Part shown: one piece after another, positions 1-11,829 of the stretch
Layout of the letters: each line of letters opens with the position of its first letter
Position numbering within the stretch: the first letter of the stretch is position 1
From: Cordilura impudica
Taxonomy: Eukaryota > Arthropoda > Insecta > Diptera > Scathophagidae
Length of the DNA: 64,000 bases
NCBI GenBank assembly: GCA_963682025.1
Contig: OY821517.1
Location: 296,153,844-296,217,843 of the forward strand
Direction of reading: 5' to 3'
The notes under the pieces: model-generated
Database searches by the model: none
What the model was told of the DNA's origin: nothing
What the model saw: the letters and a program-made list of their open reading frames with translations, nothing else
Made by a program: the position numbers and the translations under genes

Positions 1-1089
1 TAGTGGTTTCTGTTATCTACGTTTAAAATCTCTATATTTTGGGACATCTTTTTTTGAACATTTTAACCCTCTTTTCTCAATATACCAATATCTCGCCACT
101 GGTCTAACCTCCAGACAGTGTGGAGTATTTGAGTCTCTTGGCACAAAAACATTATAAATCTCGGTACAAATGACTTGCATCTTTTGCCGCAACTACTGCT
201 GTTGGCCATATTAAGAAATATTGACCCGGAAGCTGCTAAAAATCTGACAGAACATAAGTAAATTTCGTGAAAAATGAATTCAATTTTTGTCTTTTAGCCG
301 CTACATTTTTTGCAGCATTCCTGTCTGGATATTTTTGGACTTTGAATATTTTAAAACCTGCATTGACTTTTAAATTTTCGCATCAAATATTCCGAGCACT
401 GAGTTAAGCGTGATGTGTGGTGAGCCTGATAGTTTCTAAACATTGGAAATAGTTTGACGGTAGATCTTTGATTTCTTTACCAAATTTTTTTTAGGACTAC
501 ATATATTATATAATTTTTTTACTCACTTTTATTTCGTCAGTCATTTTAATCAAACCAAAAATAAGAGATAATTTAATAAAAAAGAAAAAGAAAAAATCAA
601 GTAATGATTTCGAAAAAAATTAAGAGGAAAAACTTCGGTTAATTTTTCGATTCCACTCGTTATAATTTTATTTTAAAGAAATTCGGTACATAATATTTTT
701 TCAGTCACACGACTATCGATTGGAATGTGTGCAAATCGGTTTATGTTCCGACCGGACTCTTATACAAATAACTTCAAAGAAATTGAGTTAAACTGCGCTA
801 AGATCCATATTATCGGGTTTATGTGTGTTTATTAAATAACAGATAAGTAGTTCAAAAATAAATCGTATGTGTCAATATTTAGTGAGACTCGTAGTACCCA
901 TATCAAATTGGTCACTTTTGAAATTCCTTAAAACTTCTTCATATACCATACGAAAATATACCTCAATACTAATATGTGTAAAACTAAAATTGATAATGAT
1001 AACACTATACAATAATCTTCATACTGTTGCTCAGTGTAATTAATATTAATTGTTTTTCTATGACAGAAACAGAAAAAGGAGCGCTGTAG
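1..1089. other. AT-rich stretch without recognisable gene
   Basis: No reading frame here has recognisable protein content, and no paired repeat ends were found. The sequence is AT-rich with several poly-T/poly-A runs. It is probably decayed repeat DNA, but that is inference. Confidence 0.5.
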
Positions 1090-1092
1090 ACC

Positions 1093-1570
1093 ATGATCGC
1101 CGATGAAGAAAAAAAAATATCAACCATTTATTTTCTCAATATAATGTATTTCTTTCATCACATAGATGCAAAGTTAACCCAGATGAAATTAAAAACTATT
1201 GAACTCAATTTTTTAATTGCAAGAAACTGTAAACTAAGCCTAGATTGTAAACTTTTGTTATACAATTCGATTATAAAGCCAATATAGACCTGGAGGACAG
1301 CTCTGGGGCACTGCCTCTGCTTCCAATGTGGAGAAAATTTAAATAAAGCAGAATAATATTTTAAGAATAATAACCGGCGCACCATGGTATTTGAGAAATT
1401 CCAATATACACTCCGACTTGAATGTAAACTTTGTAAACGATGAAATCGCATAGCATGCTCAAAGCTATTTAAGAAGACTGGAAGAACATCCCAATCATTT
1501 GACGTGTAACCTGCTAGAAAATCGCGGCCATCAGCGACTTAGAAGGAGAGCCACGACGGACCTGGTTAAC
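1093..1570 (+). pseudogene. Jockey-type LINE, 3' end of reverse transcriptase
   Basis: The frame from 1093 reads HIDAKLTQMKLK...KLSLDCKLLLYNSIIKPI. This is the thumb region that follows the polymerase core in jockey-clade retrotransposons. After a stop near 1286, another frame continues with APWYLRNSNIHSDL and, near 1460-1560, YLRRLEEHPNHL...NRGHQRLRRR, the usual C-terminal end of jockey ORF2. At least one stop and a frame change break the coding. The fragment matches the second jockey copy at 41035-41895, where IDAKLTQIKLK is almost identical. The polymerase core is missing, so this is a dead 5'-truncated copy. The large inverted-repeat transposon starts about 30 bases downstream. Confidence 0.8.
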
Positions 1571-1600
1571 TAAAACTATGAAATGATTATTATTTTTTAT

Positions 1601-2200
1601 TATATATATGGGGGGTTTCATGTCAAGTGCACCAACTTTTGAAACCGATGTCTCCGATCGGGATGAAATTTGCACCAAGGTTAGTCCTATTGGATAGTAG
1701 TTTAGACACAATTTTTAAATAAGATCGGTCTAGATCTCTCTGAGTTAGAGGGGATCAAAATTTGACATTTTGGCCAAACAGGTGTTTTTTCTCAACCATG
1801 TAACTTATTACCTATTGTTCTTAGAAAATTTTCTCCCAAAGAGTTTAGATAGCTATTTCTTCAATATTTCGGAAAAAATACTAAAAAAAAAAAAAAAAAA
1901 TTGTAGACTTTTTTTTTTTGCTAAGTTTAAGCATTTTTTGCCTCTTTTTTCAAAAAGGGCATTTTTTTTTCATAAGAAAGCTTAGGATTTTTCCTTTAAG
2001 AGCTTTTTGGTCGCTTAGTGGGATGGGATTGGGATATCTATCAAAATAAATGTTTTGTAACTCAAGACAACGGTTTTTCAATTTTTTACAAATGCACTAT
2101 TTTGAATTTTTTCCTATTTGTGTGTAAAACCTTACAAATAAAACTTATACTGAGAAACTAGACTAATTAACCTTTCCGAAGGTATGTAACATACCTTCAT
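1601..2200 (+). repeat. Left terminal inverted repeat of long-TIR transposon
   Basis: This arm runs from the ATATATGGGGGG tip to the inner palindrome at about 2181-2198. Read in reverse complement it matches 3818-4400 along its whole length, with scattered substitutions and homopolymer-length differences (for example the A-run near 1890 against the T-run near 4120). Confidence 0.85.
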
Positions 2201-2216
2201 AACATAACAGAAGAGA

Positions 2217-3485
2217 ATGGTTATCTGTAACCTGAAAGAGTTATTTGCAACATTTCAATCTGAACACGAAATTAACCCAAATGAGGCCAAAACATTGCGT
2301 TTTGGCAGGAAGCAGCGGACCTCACACGTATGCGTTTGCATTTACCATGAAAATGTTAAACTGATGTTGAAGGAAATCAACTTAAAGTATTTAAAAGATG
2401 ATTCGGCAGAAGATTTACACGATTACCGCGATTGCCTTAAATTGACTATGTGCCCTAATGCAACAACTTCTTGCCACTTAAGTGAATGTACCAATTGCCC
2501 GAAAACCACGTTCATCAAAGAAAATTTAATCAACTCTTTAGATCGAGAATATATAGAGGAGGTCAAATTTGATTCTTGGATCCAGACTGACAGATGCACA
2601 TTGAAAACAATCATTTTAAATGTGGATGATTTTGTGGAAGAAATGTGTACAGGATTGCTAAACTTGAGAAACCATGACTTTTTAGTCAAAGAGCAATGGC
2701 CATTCTTCAAGAATTTGAAGATACATTTGAAGTCTAGTGAATTCGCTATTTCATATGATTTCGCAGAAAACTATAAATATGTTCTTCAGGATGCCATACA
2801 AGCATTCCACTTCAATAATGACCAAGCAACTATATTCACAGTAGTTATTTACTACATGAAAGATGAGAAACTGGAACACAAAAGTATGACAATCATATCC
2901 GACAATTTAAAACATGATACCGTTGCAGTTTATGAGTACCAGAAGAGAATACTAAAATTTCTAAAATCTAAATTTACAGTAAAGAAGGTATACTACGTTT
3001 CGGACGGAGCTCGTCAACATTTTAAAACCAAAAGTAGCTTCGTAAATCTTATGGCCCATGAAAAAGATTTTGGAATGCCAGCTGAGTGGCATTTTCATCC
3101 TATTGCTCATGATAAAGGAGCATGTGATGGTATTGGAGCAAACCTTAAAAGAAATGCAGCGAAGTATAGCCTCCAGTGCTCTCATCAAGATCGCAACTTA
3201 GATGCGACTGCTTTATTCCATTGGGCAAAGAGTTATTGTAAAGAAACTAAAATAGTTTTTAGTAGCAAAGAGGATCATCAGGAAACATTGAAAACACTGA
3301 AGAGCAGATTCGATGCTGCGGTAACAATCGATGGCACCGCTCAATTCCATGCTTTTATACCGCTTGTCGATGGAAGACTCAAGTTGAAAAAGTTTTCTGC
3401 CTCTATTCAATGCGATTTCTTTCCAAAGACAACAAATAAACCAGCAGCGAAATCAACAGCAGAACCTAGTAACGCCAAGAAATGA
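2217..3485 (+). CDS. Putative DDE/D transposase, 422 codons
   Basis: This open frame lies entirely between the two inverted-repeat arms, and its ATG is the first one after the left arm. I see a cysteine-rich stretch at residues 73-94 (C73, C79, C86, C91, C94) that could bind zinc, then YDFAENY with D181 and YVSDGARQ with D263. After these comes a signature HDKGACDGIGANLKR around residues 298-312. The two Asp residues, each after a hydrophobic strand, are what a DDE/D nuclease fold would show; the third acidic residue could be E290 or D304. I recall the CDGIG motif from transposase-like proteins in other insects and in Hydra, but cannot name the superfamily. The tail is Ala/Lys-rich. An AATAAATAAA signal follows about 15 bases after the stop. 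The frame may be complete, or may lack an upstream exon. Confidence 0.75.
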   Translation: MVICNLKELFATFQSEHEINPNEAKTLRFGRKQRTSHVCVCIYHENVKLMLKEINLKYLKDDSAEDLHDYRDCLKLTMCPNATTSCHLSECTNCPKTTFIKENLINSLDREYIEEVKFDSWIQTDRCTLKTIILNVDDFVEEMCTGLLNLRNHDFLVKEQWPFFKNLKIHLKSSEFAISYDFAENYKYVLQDAIQAFHFNNDQATIFTVVIYYMKDEKLEHKSMTIISDNLKHDTVAVYEYQKRILKFLKSKFTVKKVYYVSDGARQHFKTKSSFVNLMAHEKDFGMPAEWHFHPIAHDKGACDGIGANLKRNAAKYSLQCSHQDRNLDATALFHWAKSYCKETKIVFSSKEDHQETLKTLKSRFDAAVTIDGTAQFHAFIPLVDGRLKLKKFSASIQCDFFPKTTNKPAAKSTAEPSNAKK

Positions 3486-3817
3486 TTGACAAAAAACGCA
3501 ATAAATAAAGGCGACAAAAAAGCTGGATGAAAGACTGGGTATTTAAAGATTTACAAGACTTAAATACTTCATCAGCTACAATTAATTAAGTATAAAAATA
3601 GTTATGATATAAATGGATCTAATGCAATTAAGATTAAATTTTAATAAATTATTTATCTTTTTATTTTTAATATTATTATTATTATACATTAATTTAATTA
3701 TTATTAAAAATAAATAAAAAATAATAATTTTTCAACATTTCTATAGAAAAAAAGCGATTTTTTTCCTGAGGTTAACATATTCTGGGTATTACAGAATCGA
3801 GGGTATAAAATTTTAGT

Positions 3818-4400
3818 TAGGTATGTTATATACCTTCGGAAAGTTTAGTTTGTCTAGTTTCTCAGTATAAGTTTTATTTGTAAGGTTTTAGACACAAATA
3901 GGAAAAAATTCAAAATAGTGCATTTGTGTAAAATTGAAAAACCGTTGTCTTGAGTTACAAAATATTTATTTTGATAGATATCCCACTCCCATCCCACTAA
4001 GCGACCAAGAAGCTATTAAAGGAAAAATCTTAAGCTTTCTTATGAAAAAAAAAAAAAAAAATTGCCCTTTTTGAAAAAAAGGCAAAAATGCTTTAATTTA
4101 GCAAAAAAAAAGTCTACAATTTTTTTTTTTTTTTAAAGTATTTTTTCCGAAATATTGAAGAAGTAGCTATCTAAACTCTTTGGGAGAAAATTTTCTAAGA
4201 ACATGGATGAGAAAAAACACCTGTTTGGCCAAAATGTCAAATTTTGATCCCTTCTAACTCAGAGAGATCTGGACCGATCTTGTTGAAAAATTGTGTCGAA
4301 ACTACTATCCAATAGGACTAATTTTGGTGCAGATTTCATCCCGATCGGAAGACATCGGTTTCAAAAGTTGGTGCACTTGACATGAAATTCCCCATATATA
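3818..4400 (-). repeat. Right terminal inverted repeat of long-TIR transposon
   Basis: This is the reverse-complement partner of 1601-2200. It starts at the palindrome AGGTATGTTATATACCT near 3820 and ends at CCCCATATATA near 4400. Divergence from the left arm is visible but modest. Confidence 0.85.
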
Positions 4401-5150
4401 GATAATAGATATAGATACAAACATCATCAGTATACATAAAAAGCTTTCCTTTAAAATTTATAATTTTTTAATATCATTAATAATAATGTTAAACAATAGT
4501 GGGCCAAGAATACTGTCTTCCGGGACACCAAATTATTCTATTATTTAAATAATCTTTAAAACGAGCAGTTGTTCCTGGTGAAAACCCAATTAAATTTAGT
4601 TTTGTAATTAAAATATCATGATCGACTAAATCGAAGGATTTCGATAAATCGAAAATGTCTCCAGCCACTCCTCTGTATTCTTTATCCAACCCATCACATA
4701 CATAATCAATCACATTTATCACAGCTTCTTCAGTTCCCATGCCTTTTCTGAATCCATATTGCCGGTCGTATAAAATATTTTTTTAATCCAAGTACCTCGT
4801 AAGCTGTTTAAATATAATTTTTGCAAAAATCTTGTCAATAATAGAAAGAATGGAAATAGGGCGATAATTCACAATTTTATCCGTTTGCTTACATTTTGTT
4901 TTGGGTATTATTTTGTGAACTTTTAATACATCGATATTCACTATTCTCAATGATTTTGTTATATATTTCTGGTAAGATCTCAGTAACATATAATTTCCGT
5001 ACCAACAACATTTTAGGTGTTATATTATCGTAACCAGGGCTTGTCATTTTTAAGTTATTTAGAATAGTATCAATTTCCTCTATCGCTATTGTTTCTTAAA
5101 TAAATCGGCTAGTAACTGGACTTAATGTACCAAACATATTTATATTTTAA
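4401..5150 (-). pseudogene. Non-LTR reverse transcriptase fragment (same family as 61.5-64 kb)
   Basis: Read on the minus strand, the order is PGYDNITPKM, NYRPISILSIIDKIF, QYGFRKGMGTEEAVINV, then SKSFDLVDHDIL and, after a frame change, a SILGPLLFNI-like stretch. These are successive reverse-transcriptase blocks of a LINE. The same blocks occur in the better-kept copy at 61480-64000 (QYGFKKGCGAEEAVINVV, SKAFDLVDHDIL). Several stops and frame changes break this copy. Its 3' part stops next to the right arm of the long-TIR transposon. Confidence 0.8.
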
Positions 5151-5811
5151 TCCTGATCATGGGAAAAACTAGATCGTAGATTCCTAACTGAATTGTAGAA
5201 GTAATTGTTAAATGCTGATAAATTCTGATATTCGTATACATATTATAACTATAATAGTTATTCCTCTTTGTTACATAATTTTATTATCTTGCTTATTCGC
5301 TTCAAAATAAAAATAATATGATATAGTAGAGATAAACAAGAAATCGATTTTCCGATTTAAGAAAAAAATATTTTCTCCGTTATGAAAACTAAAACAAGTT
5401 TTTGCATTTCTATATGGAGTATAACATGATTTATTCGTTTAACATCCAATTGGCGTCCTTAGGAATAAATTTAAAAAAAAAAATTCAATTAAAAAATACC
5501 CATATCATGGATTATGCCATTAAGAGAATTTTTAAATAATTTAATTGAAGGCTTAAAGATCGTGTAAATTATTGTCCATGATTTTATTTATTTTCTGAAC
5601 CAGATTGTTATAATTAAATAAATGTTAAAACTCAATATGCTAAACAATTGAATAATTCAACAATATTTCAGAGTGAATTTAAAGTTCTATAACAATATGA
5701 AACTACATCGCATAGGTAAAATGATTGCATTAAAATTTTATTTATATACAAACACAAATTGTTTGTAAATACATAAATAAACCAGCAAATACAGAACGAC
5801 TTCCATAAATG
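5151..5811. other. AT-rich spacer
   Basis: I see no coding frame with recognisable content and no paired repeats in this stretch. Confidence 0.4.
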
Positions 5812-6200
5812 TTTTGCTTTAATTTGGTTATGCTGTATGTAAAATAATTGAAATTAGGCTCCTTGTATGTATAAAACTGTGCCATTAAATGTAATACACA
5901 TTTGCGTTGCATTTGTGTTTTGTGTACTACATTAACGGCGACCACAAACTTTAACTGCAACTGTTGGGTTTTTTGCCTGCGGCTAGTCTTTATTTATATC
6001 GCTTATATAGGGAGCAATTAACGAAAATAATAAAAACCTGTACAGATTATTCCAAATTACCTATAGACTTGAAATTTTAATATTCGAAAACATTTTAGCC
6101 ATGAAATTCTAATAAAATAATTTAGAAAATTATACTCAGTCTGGGATGGCTATATGTTAGCCTACAATATGATTTTGTGGTACAAATTTTTAAAATAGAT
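5812..6200 (+). repeat. Dispersed repeat 'R', left part
   Basis: This segment matches 43893-44235 in order and orientation. Shared landmarks include AAATTAGGCTC, TACTACATTAACG, GACCACAAA, GGGAGCAATTA and TTGAAATTCTAATAAAA. The second half of the same repeat resumes at 7648, after an insertion of about 1.45 kb. It has no protein frame and its class is unknown. Confidence 0.7.
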
Positions 6201-6204
6201 AGAA

Positions 6205-6908
6205 ATTTATAGCGAGTCTAGACCGGCTGTACCATACCATATTACCATGCATTTCAAGAGAGGGTCTTGAATCCAACTTTACAAAGGCAATAACTAGATG
6301 TACAATATAAGCATAAAATTAATTTTAGTGGAGAGCAACTATGAAAAAGTTTATATCTGATATTAGTTTTACATGGGGACTGAGTCAAACAATGGACCAT
6401 GTTTGACTAGTAATGTCACTTACTTTTCTAAAAAATAGATATGAATCAAATTTGGAAAAAATGTATGCAACACTTTTGTCTTTTTAGTAGATTTAAATGT
6501 AGTTCGGGAATAAGCTTCATATGGGGATTATGGCTAAAAATAGTCCTACATAGTTTATTTTCGGATTACTGATTAGTGGTTATAATAGACATGCATGCAC
6601 CAAAATTTATCTGGATATGACGACCATTTTAGTCGGTCTGATAAGAGTTAATTATATGGGGGCTAGATCTGAACATGCCCAATTTTTACAAATTTCTTTA
6701 GCGTTCGTTCTGTGGCTGATAAAATCGTGTATATTAAATTTCATCACCATATTCATAGTTGATAACAAATAAATAAAAAAAAATCGATTTAAAACGTGAT
6801 TCTGAGTCGAGCGGTATAAAAAAAGATGGGTCTAGGCTAAATATTTTTTATAGTTAAAAATATAAGCACAAACTTATTACACTCTCACCACATAGTAGTA
6901 TAGGGTGT
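6205..6908 (+). mobile_element. Old DINE-1-like Helentron copy
   Basis: It begins with the decayed 5' palindrome (GAGTCTAGACCGGCTGTACC). Internal stretches shared with the better copies follow (TATGGGGGCTAGATCTGAACATG, GTGATTCTGAGTCGAGCGGTA, AAAGATGGGTCTAGG). It ends at CACCACATAGTAGTATAGGGT. Substitutions are far denser than in the 31.7 or 54.6 kb copies, so it is older. Confidence 0.7.
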
Positions 6909-6914
6909 GCAGTA

Positions 6915-7631
6915 GGGCGGGTCGATTTGTAAGGAGGCAAAAAAATCGCTTAAGTGACAAGGAAAATCATATTCTAGGGATTAAAATAAGAAATTTTGCC
7001 CAAGGAACCATACCTCTAAAACGAATTTTGATGTCCCGACTTTTGACCTATCTGTCTGTCTGTATGTCTGCCATGCGGCAACCCCATTCCCCCTCATGAA
7101 ATTGATATAAACCTTGGCTCATAGTCTTTTTGTGACTACAGATTAATTTTTGGGTAGTCACGCAGAGTCACGCATAGTGACGAAGTGATCTAAAAGTTAT
7201 TTACCATCATCCGATCGATCTTTTTGAATAACATAACATAGTCAAGGCGTATGATTATTATTTATTAGCTGAGTAGAAGATACGCATACGTATGAGTGTT
7301 AATTTTAATATTAAATCAAACATAGTCAGCCCAATTTTAAAAAAATGGTGATTTTTTGAAATGTTTGTATGGGGAACCCCCGGAGGGTTCCAGGCGGGTG
7401 TTCCACTGGTATGGGTGGGTCGGCCCTCCAAAGTTAGTGGGGGTCGATCATACATTTGAACTCGATTGGGGCACTCTAATTGGGTCAAAGTGAGACAGAC
7501 AGACAGACAGGTCAAAAGTAGGGACATCAGAATTCGTTTTAGAGGTATGTTTCCTCGGACAAGGTTTCTTATTTTGATCCCTAGAATACGATTTTCCTTG
7601 TCACTTGGGCGATTATTAAGTCGACCCACCC
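6915..7631. mobile_element. Non-autonomous element with ~150-bp TIRs and TA target duplication
   Basis: The left end GGGCGGGTCGATTT and the right end (AAGTCGACCCACCC) are inverted copies that extend inward for about 150 bp. They share AAGTGACAAGGAAAATC, TTCTAGGGAT, AAAACGAATTTTGATGTCCC-like DNA and a (GTCT)n/(CAGA)n block. TA lies directly outside both ends (6913-6914 and 7632-7633), as expected of Tc1/mariner-type integration. The core contains one 'GTGACTAC...GTCACGC' unit of the kind amplified at 21.5-24.2 kb. There is no transposase, so this is a MITE-like element. Confidence 0.75.
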
Positions 7632-7647
7632 TAGTGTACAGATATCC

Positions 7648-7850
7648 ACCGACGGACGTCATCGCGAAGTAGACACTGATTGTGATTTTGAATCAATTGA
7701 TACAATTGCTGAACTCTTTATGTTCTTTATAACTTAATGCTATAAATTGGTTATAACAACCACTAATACTGCCTATGAGAAATTATGCTGCATGTGTTCT
7801 ATTACTGGCCAGCAAAAATAAAATGATAATCTATGAGTTGATAAATAACC
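7648..7850 (+). repeat. Dispersed repeat 'R', right part
   Basis: This matches 44290-44495: GACACTGATT against GACTCTGATT, AATGCTATAAATTGGTTATAA, and GTTGATAAATAA. It continues the repeat that was interrupted at about 6200. Confidence 0.65.
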
Positions 7851-8249
7851 AACTGAACTGAACTTGATTTTTACGGATTACATAGGAGCAGAGTTTATCT
7901 TTTTGAATTTTTTAAATTGTTTTAAAATGTGAAAAGTGCTCTTTTGCATTTTATGATTTTTTTTAAGTTGCTGAAATCATCGGTCATTTGACTGATTTGA
8001 ACTTGTTTTTCTTGTGTGCTAGTACGGTGATGCTGCCGATGAGGAACTGTTAATTTAAGCAAGCTAGTTTATTGTTGTGGCACGTTTTACAAAAGAAGAA
8101 TACCGAATTAATAAAAAAAAAAAAAAAAAAAATTCAAAAATATGGTAAAAAGAAAAAGTATAAGAAATTTCATTCATAAATAATAACACCATGTACCCGA
8201 AAAATGATTTAGTGCAGGTCATACGTCTGGCTGTGCACATCACAAAACC

Positions 8250-8900
8250 GTATTTAGATATTTTTTAACACCGCACAGTGGGGCCTTTAGCCTTTTTTCG
8301 TTGCAAAAATAATAACTTTTAAACTAATTAAGGCATTTTAAAAATTATAAATGACTTTGAAGAACGACTTCCTTACCTTTAAAATGAGTGCTTGCGGGGA
8401 TGGTAGGTCCGCAGCGGGCTTCAGCATATCCTATCAAAGTTCAATATTTTTTTGGTTCTAATATTACATGTTGCAAATATAGAGATACTGTACTGAAATT
8501 TAAAACTTAAAGTGATTTTTACCCAAAGACGAACCTTACTTAATTTTTTTGGAATCGGCCCATGTTTGGACCTAGTCCCCATACCAATTTTCCTTCAAAA
8601 TTGGTTTTAATGCCACTGAATAGAGCAAATGTTATTCTATTGCGATGAAATTTGAATCATAAGGTTTTATTAAGTCAGTGACGAGATCTGTAAAAAATAT
8701 TTAAAATCGGCCCACGTTTGGACCTAGTCTCCGTACAAATTTTCTTCAAAATTTGGTTAAAATGTCATAAAAGATGACAGATTTGCTAATTTCAGTGTTA
8801 TATTTAAAAAAAATTACAAAAATAATGCAAAAAAAACACTGTAAAATTTTAATGAAATCGGACCACTTTTAAACCTATTTTCCCGATTTTTTTTATAAAG
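8250..8900 (+). repeat. Degenerate ~152-bp tandem repeats
   Basis: The phrase AATCGGCCCA(T/C)GTTTGGACC followed by TAGTC(C/T)CC occurs near 8553 and 8704, and a more decayed version (AATCGGACCACTTTTAAACC) near 8855. Each is followed by an 'AATTTTC.TCAAAATTGGTT' phrase. I see about three units spaced about 152 bp. No coding content is recognised; 7851-8250 to the left is also featureless AT-rich DNA. Confidence 0.6.
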
Positions 8901-8990
8901 AAAAACACCTAAAGTTCACATAATTCCAAATTTCACATTGAAATTTTGTTAATTAACAACTCAAAAGACATATAATTTCACAATACATAT

Positions 8991-11820
8991 TGTTTAAATC
9001 CGAAAGTCTAGAAAAAAAAAATACCACTCTAATATAAACTGTTAAAATAATATTAAATTTTTTTTATTAATATTACAGATACACATCTTTGTAATATTTT
9101 TAATATTAATATATAAATGGTATAGATATTAAGTTATTTAGTATATTTCTTTTAAACTAGTATAATTTTTTTTATTAGTTAGTTATCTTTAAAATAGTCA
9201 TTAACATTGGGAGCGATATCTAATAGACCTAACATATCAGAGCTATAATTATGTACTTTCAAATCCTTTCGATCTCACATGTCTTCATGATGAAGTAAGT
9301 GAGTCTGAAAAGGCCACCAACATATTGAAAAGGTCCTCATTGTTCGTTATTTTAAACTTCATTGTTTTAAATTTTGATGTTTTTAATTTTAAAATGAGCT
9401 GGTATCAGGTCAAAAGTTTCTAATTGTTGCAAAATACATATATTGTAAATTTTCGCGCAAGCAAATTTTTTTTTTACTTTTGAGTGTAAATTTCTTATTA
9501 TATTGAATTCATTAACACTGAAAATTTTGGGCCGCTTAAAAATAATTCAGGTAGCACAAGCGAATTGTTATTGTGCTGAATTTATTAATAGATTTGCAGT
9601 TTTTGTTATTGCCAACTCATAAAAATTACAAAACATAAACAATCTTCTAAAAACACTTCGCCATCCTTTCAAAATCAAAATAAAATATGAAAAAATTAAA
9701 ATTTCTGTTTTCAAAATTCTGAAAAAATTCTGCAAAAATTTGATAATATTTGGTTTTTTATAAACTCTGAAATAATCTATATAACTTTAAAATCGATTAA
9801 TTTTTCACTGAGTTATGGCAAAGCACGTCTACCCATCTATCCAGTGTATGTCAAGATGTTTTTACAACTTTATGGTTGTTGCGTGCAGACTGGCAAGTAT
9901 ATGCAGGCAAGTTTACTTTAATTAGTTAGAGTATTGTATTAGTGAACCATTTTAGGTAATACCTAAGTAAACGTATTTAAATATTTTTAGTTCTATTCTG
10001 TCCAAGTAGAAAAAACTACCAAAATATAGTATATTTGAAAAACTGAGACTGTAGAAAAAGCACACGTCCATAACATAGTTTTTATTTTGTTTTATAGAAA
10101 ATAAAAAACCCTTTCAAGTGGCACTAAAAGCGTTATAATCGGTTCACTAGTTTGCCTACAATCTGATTTGAAAGAGGATATTTTTCAAAAAATTTTGCGC
10201 CTTTTTCTAAAAACTAAAAAAAATCCAAATTTGCGGAGCTCTATCATCCATAATTTTTATCAGATTTTAAAACCGTTTATTGTGAGAAATCCTCTATCCT
10301 ATATATTCATTTATTTTACTGAATGTTTCTACGGTGCACCGTCAAATTTCAAAGTAGTTTTTATTTTAACTCGGCAATATCTTCGATTTTTAATTTCTAA
10401 CGTGTTTTGTATGTGGAACAACTATAAGGATATTTATATCATGAATATTTTAAATTTTTATGGTAATTTTCATTGAAAAATCTGACACAACGGTACAACT
10501 ACATTTGCTATGTTTAGTAAATGTTGTATATTGTATCATAACATATCAGTCCCAAGTGAATGCCAGTTTTTATGAAACAGAAAAAACAAATACAATTTTA
10601 TCAGCATAAGTAATTATAAAATAGAAATGGCAAATAATGCAAATAACGCAAATACATCGGTTAGTTTATTTATATAAAAATTAATGTTTATATTTTTTTA
10701 GTATGCATTTTCTCTTTCAGTCTCTACCAAAACATTTGATATATTTCTTTTGTGTTCTAAATTAAAATGTAAGAGGTACGTAACTAAAACACCAGGGTAT
10801 ATATATATATATATATACATGACCAAAAAAGTTAACACCGACACGTGTTTTCTCTTATACGAAATAACAGAAGCGACTAAGCGGTCTTTCCTCGTTGGCT
10901 CGAAAATTACTAAAGAAAACGTTTTACACTATGAAAATACAACTGACTGTTCGCAACAAATGAATGTTTTGTGTATTTTAATACAACATACAACATACAA
11001 CACCTGTTGGAATTGCCCATATAACTAAAGCGCATTTTATTAGGTATCAAATGATAAATTTAAATCTATTAAAAATGCAGTAATATATGATTGTTTTTCT
11101 AAAGTTGAAATATTGGGATGACTTCAATATCACTTGAGTTTATAGTATTCCTGATGTCGTTCTTTATCACCAGGAAAATATTCCAAATAAGGTTTGAACA
11201 CTGCCACAACATGCAAAGGGAACAATCATGCAGGAGAATAACTTTTTTTGTCTGGAGTAGTATTGGCCATGCTTTTCCTCGAGTGTTCGACTCAATTTCA
11301 GCAAGAGTTTTTTTCTATGAATATTTGACTTAGCTTTAGATGCTGAAGCATGGCAGGTGGTTCCTTCGATTTCTCTCTTTTTGGGTTATCACAGTGAATG
11401 CAGGTGCCATAATATGGGACTTATATAGTTAGAAATTAGCGGAACAACCCGAATTTTTTTTAATCAAATAGATAGCAAAAATCAACGAAAACAATGTGCC
11501 AACATTTAAGAAAACTTACTTTCGAAATATACTGTTGGATAAAAAATTGCTTCTAAAAATTAAAGACATTCTTCAAAATTTAATTTTCTGATTTTAATAT
11601 TTCTCTTCGGTATAAATTATGTAAAGAAAATCCGGAATTTAATTTTATTTCCATTAAACTATATAGCTACGCTTATCACTCAATCGATAAATCGCTGATT
11701 CGTTGACTGTACGTATATGTAATTATCGCCCATCTAAATTGTGATATTTTTTAAGGTTAACAGATCGAAAAATGTACAATTTTGGCGGAGAACATAAAAT
11801 CGATAATGTTTCGAAAACTA
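8991..11820. other. Long AT-rich stretch without assigned gene
   Basis: The longest open frame is 10168-10476 (+, 102 codons), rich in Phe/Ile/Tyr as expected from AT-rich noise, and I do not recognise it. A (TA)n microsatellite lies at about 10798-10817. A 71-codon frame at 11118-11333 is likewise unrecognised. No paired repeat ends were found. Confidence 0.4.
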
Positions 11821-11829
11821 ACCGTCTTA

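Larger units (their letters stand above)
1601..4400. mobile_element. DNA transposon with ~600-bp terminal inverted repeats
   Basis: Two long arms in opposite orientation (1601-2200 and 3818-4400) flank a single open frame on the plus strand. The arms share a GGGG-rich tip beside TATATA, a GGCCAAACAGGTGTTTTTTC stretch, a poly-A/poly-T block and an inner palindrome AGGTATGTNACATACCT-like. Total length is about 2.8 kb, so nearly half of it is terminal repeat, a fold-back type layout. Both flanks are TATATA-rich, so the target duplication cannot be read with certainty. The superfamily is not assigned; a MULE or fold-back relative is possible. The reading frame is uninterrupted, which argues for a fairly young copy. 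Confidence 0.85.

Noticed and set aside
1093..5150. Jockey fragment and the LINE fragment at 4401-5150 as two halves of one element split by the long-TIR transposon
   Set aside because: They lie on opposite strands and belong to different LINE families, so they are not one interrupted element.
10168..10476. 102-codon frame with Phe/Ile/Tyr-rich sequence
   Set aside because: Composition matches AT-rich noise, with no start context, homologue or motif I can recognise.
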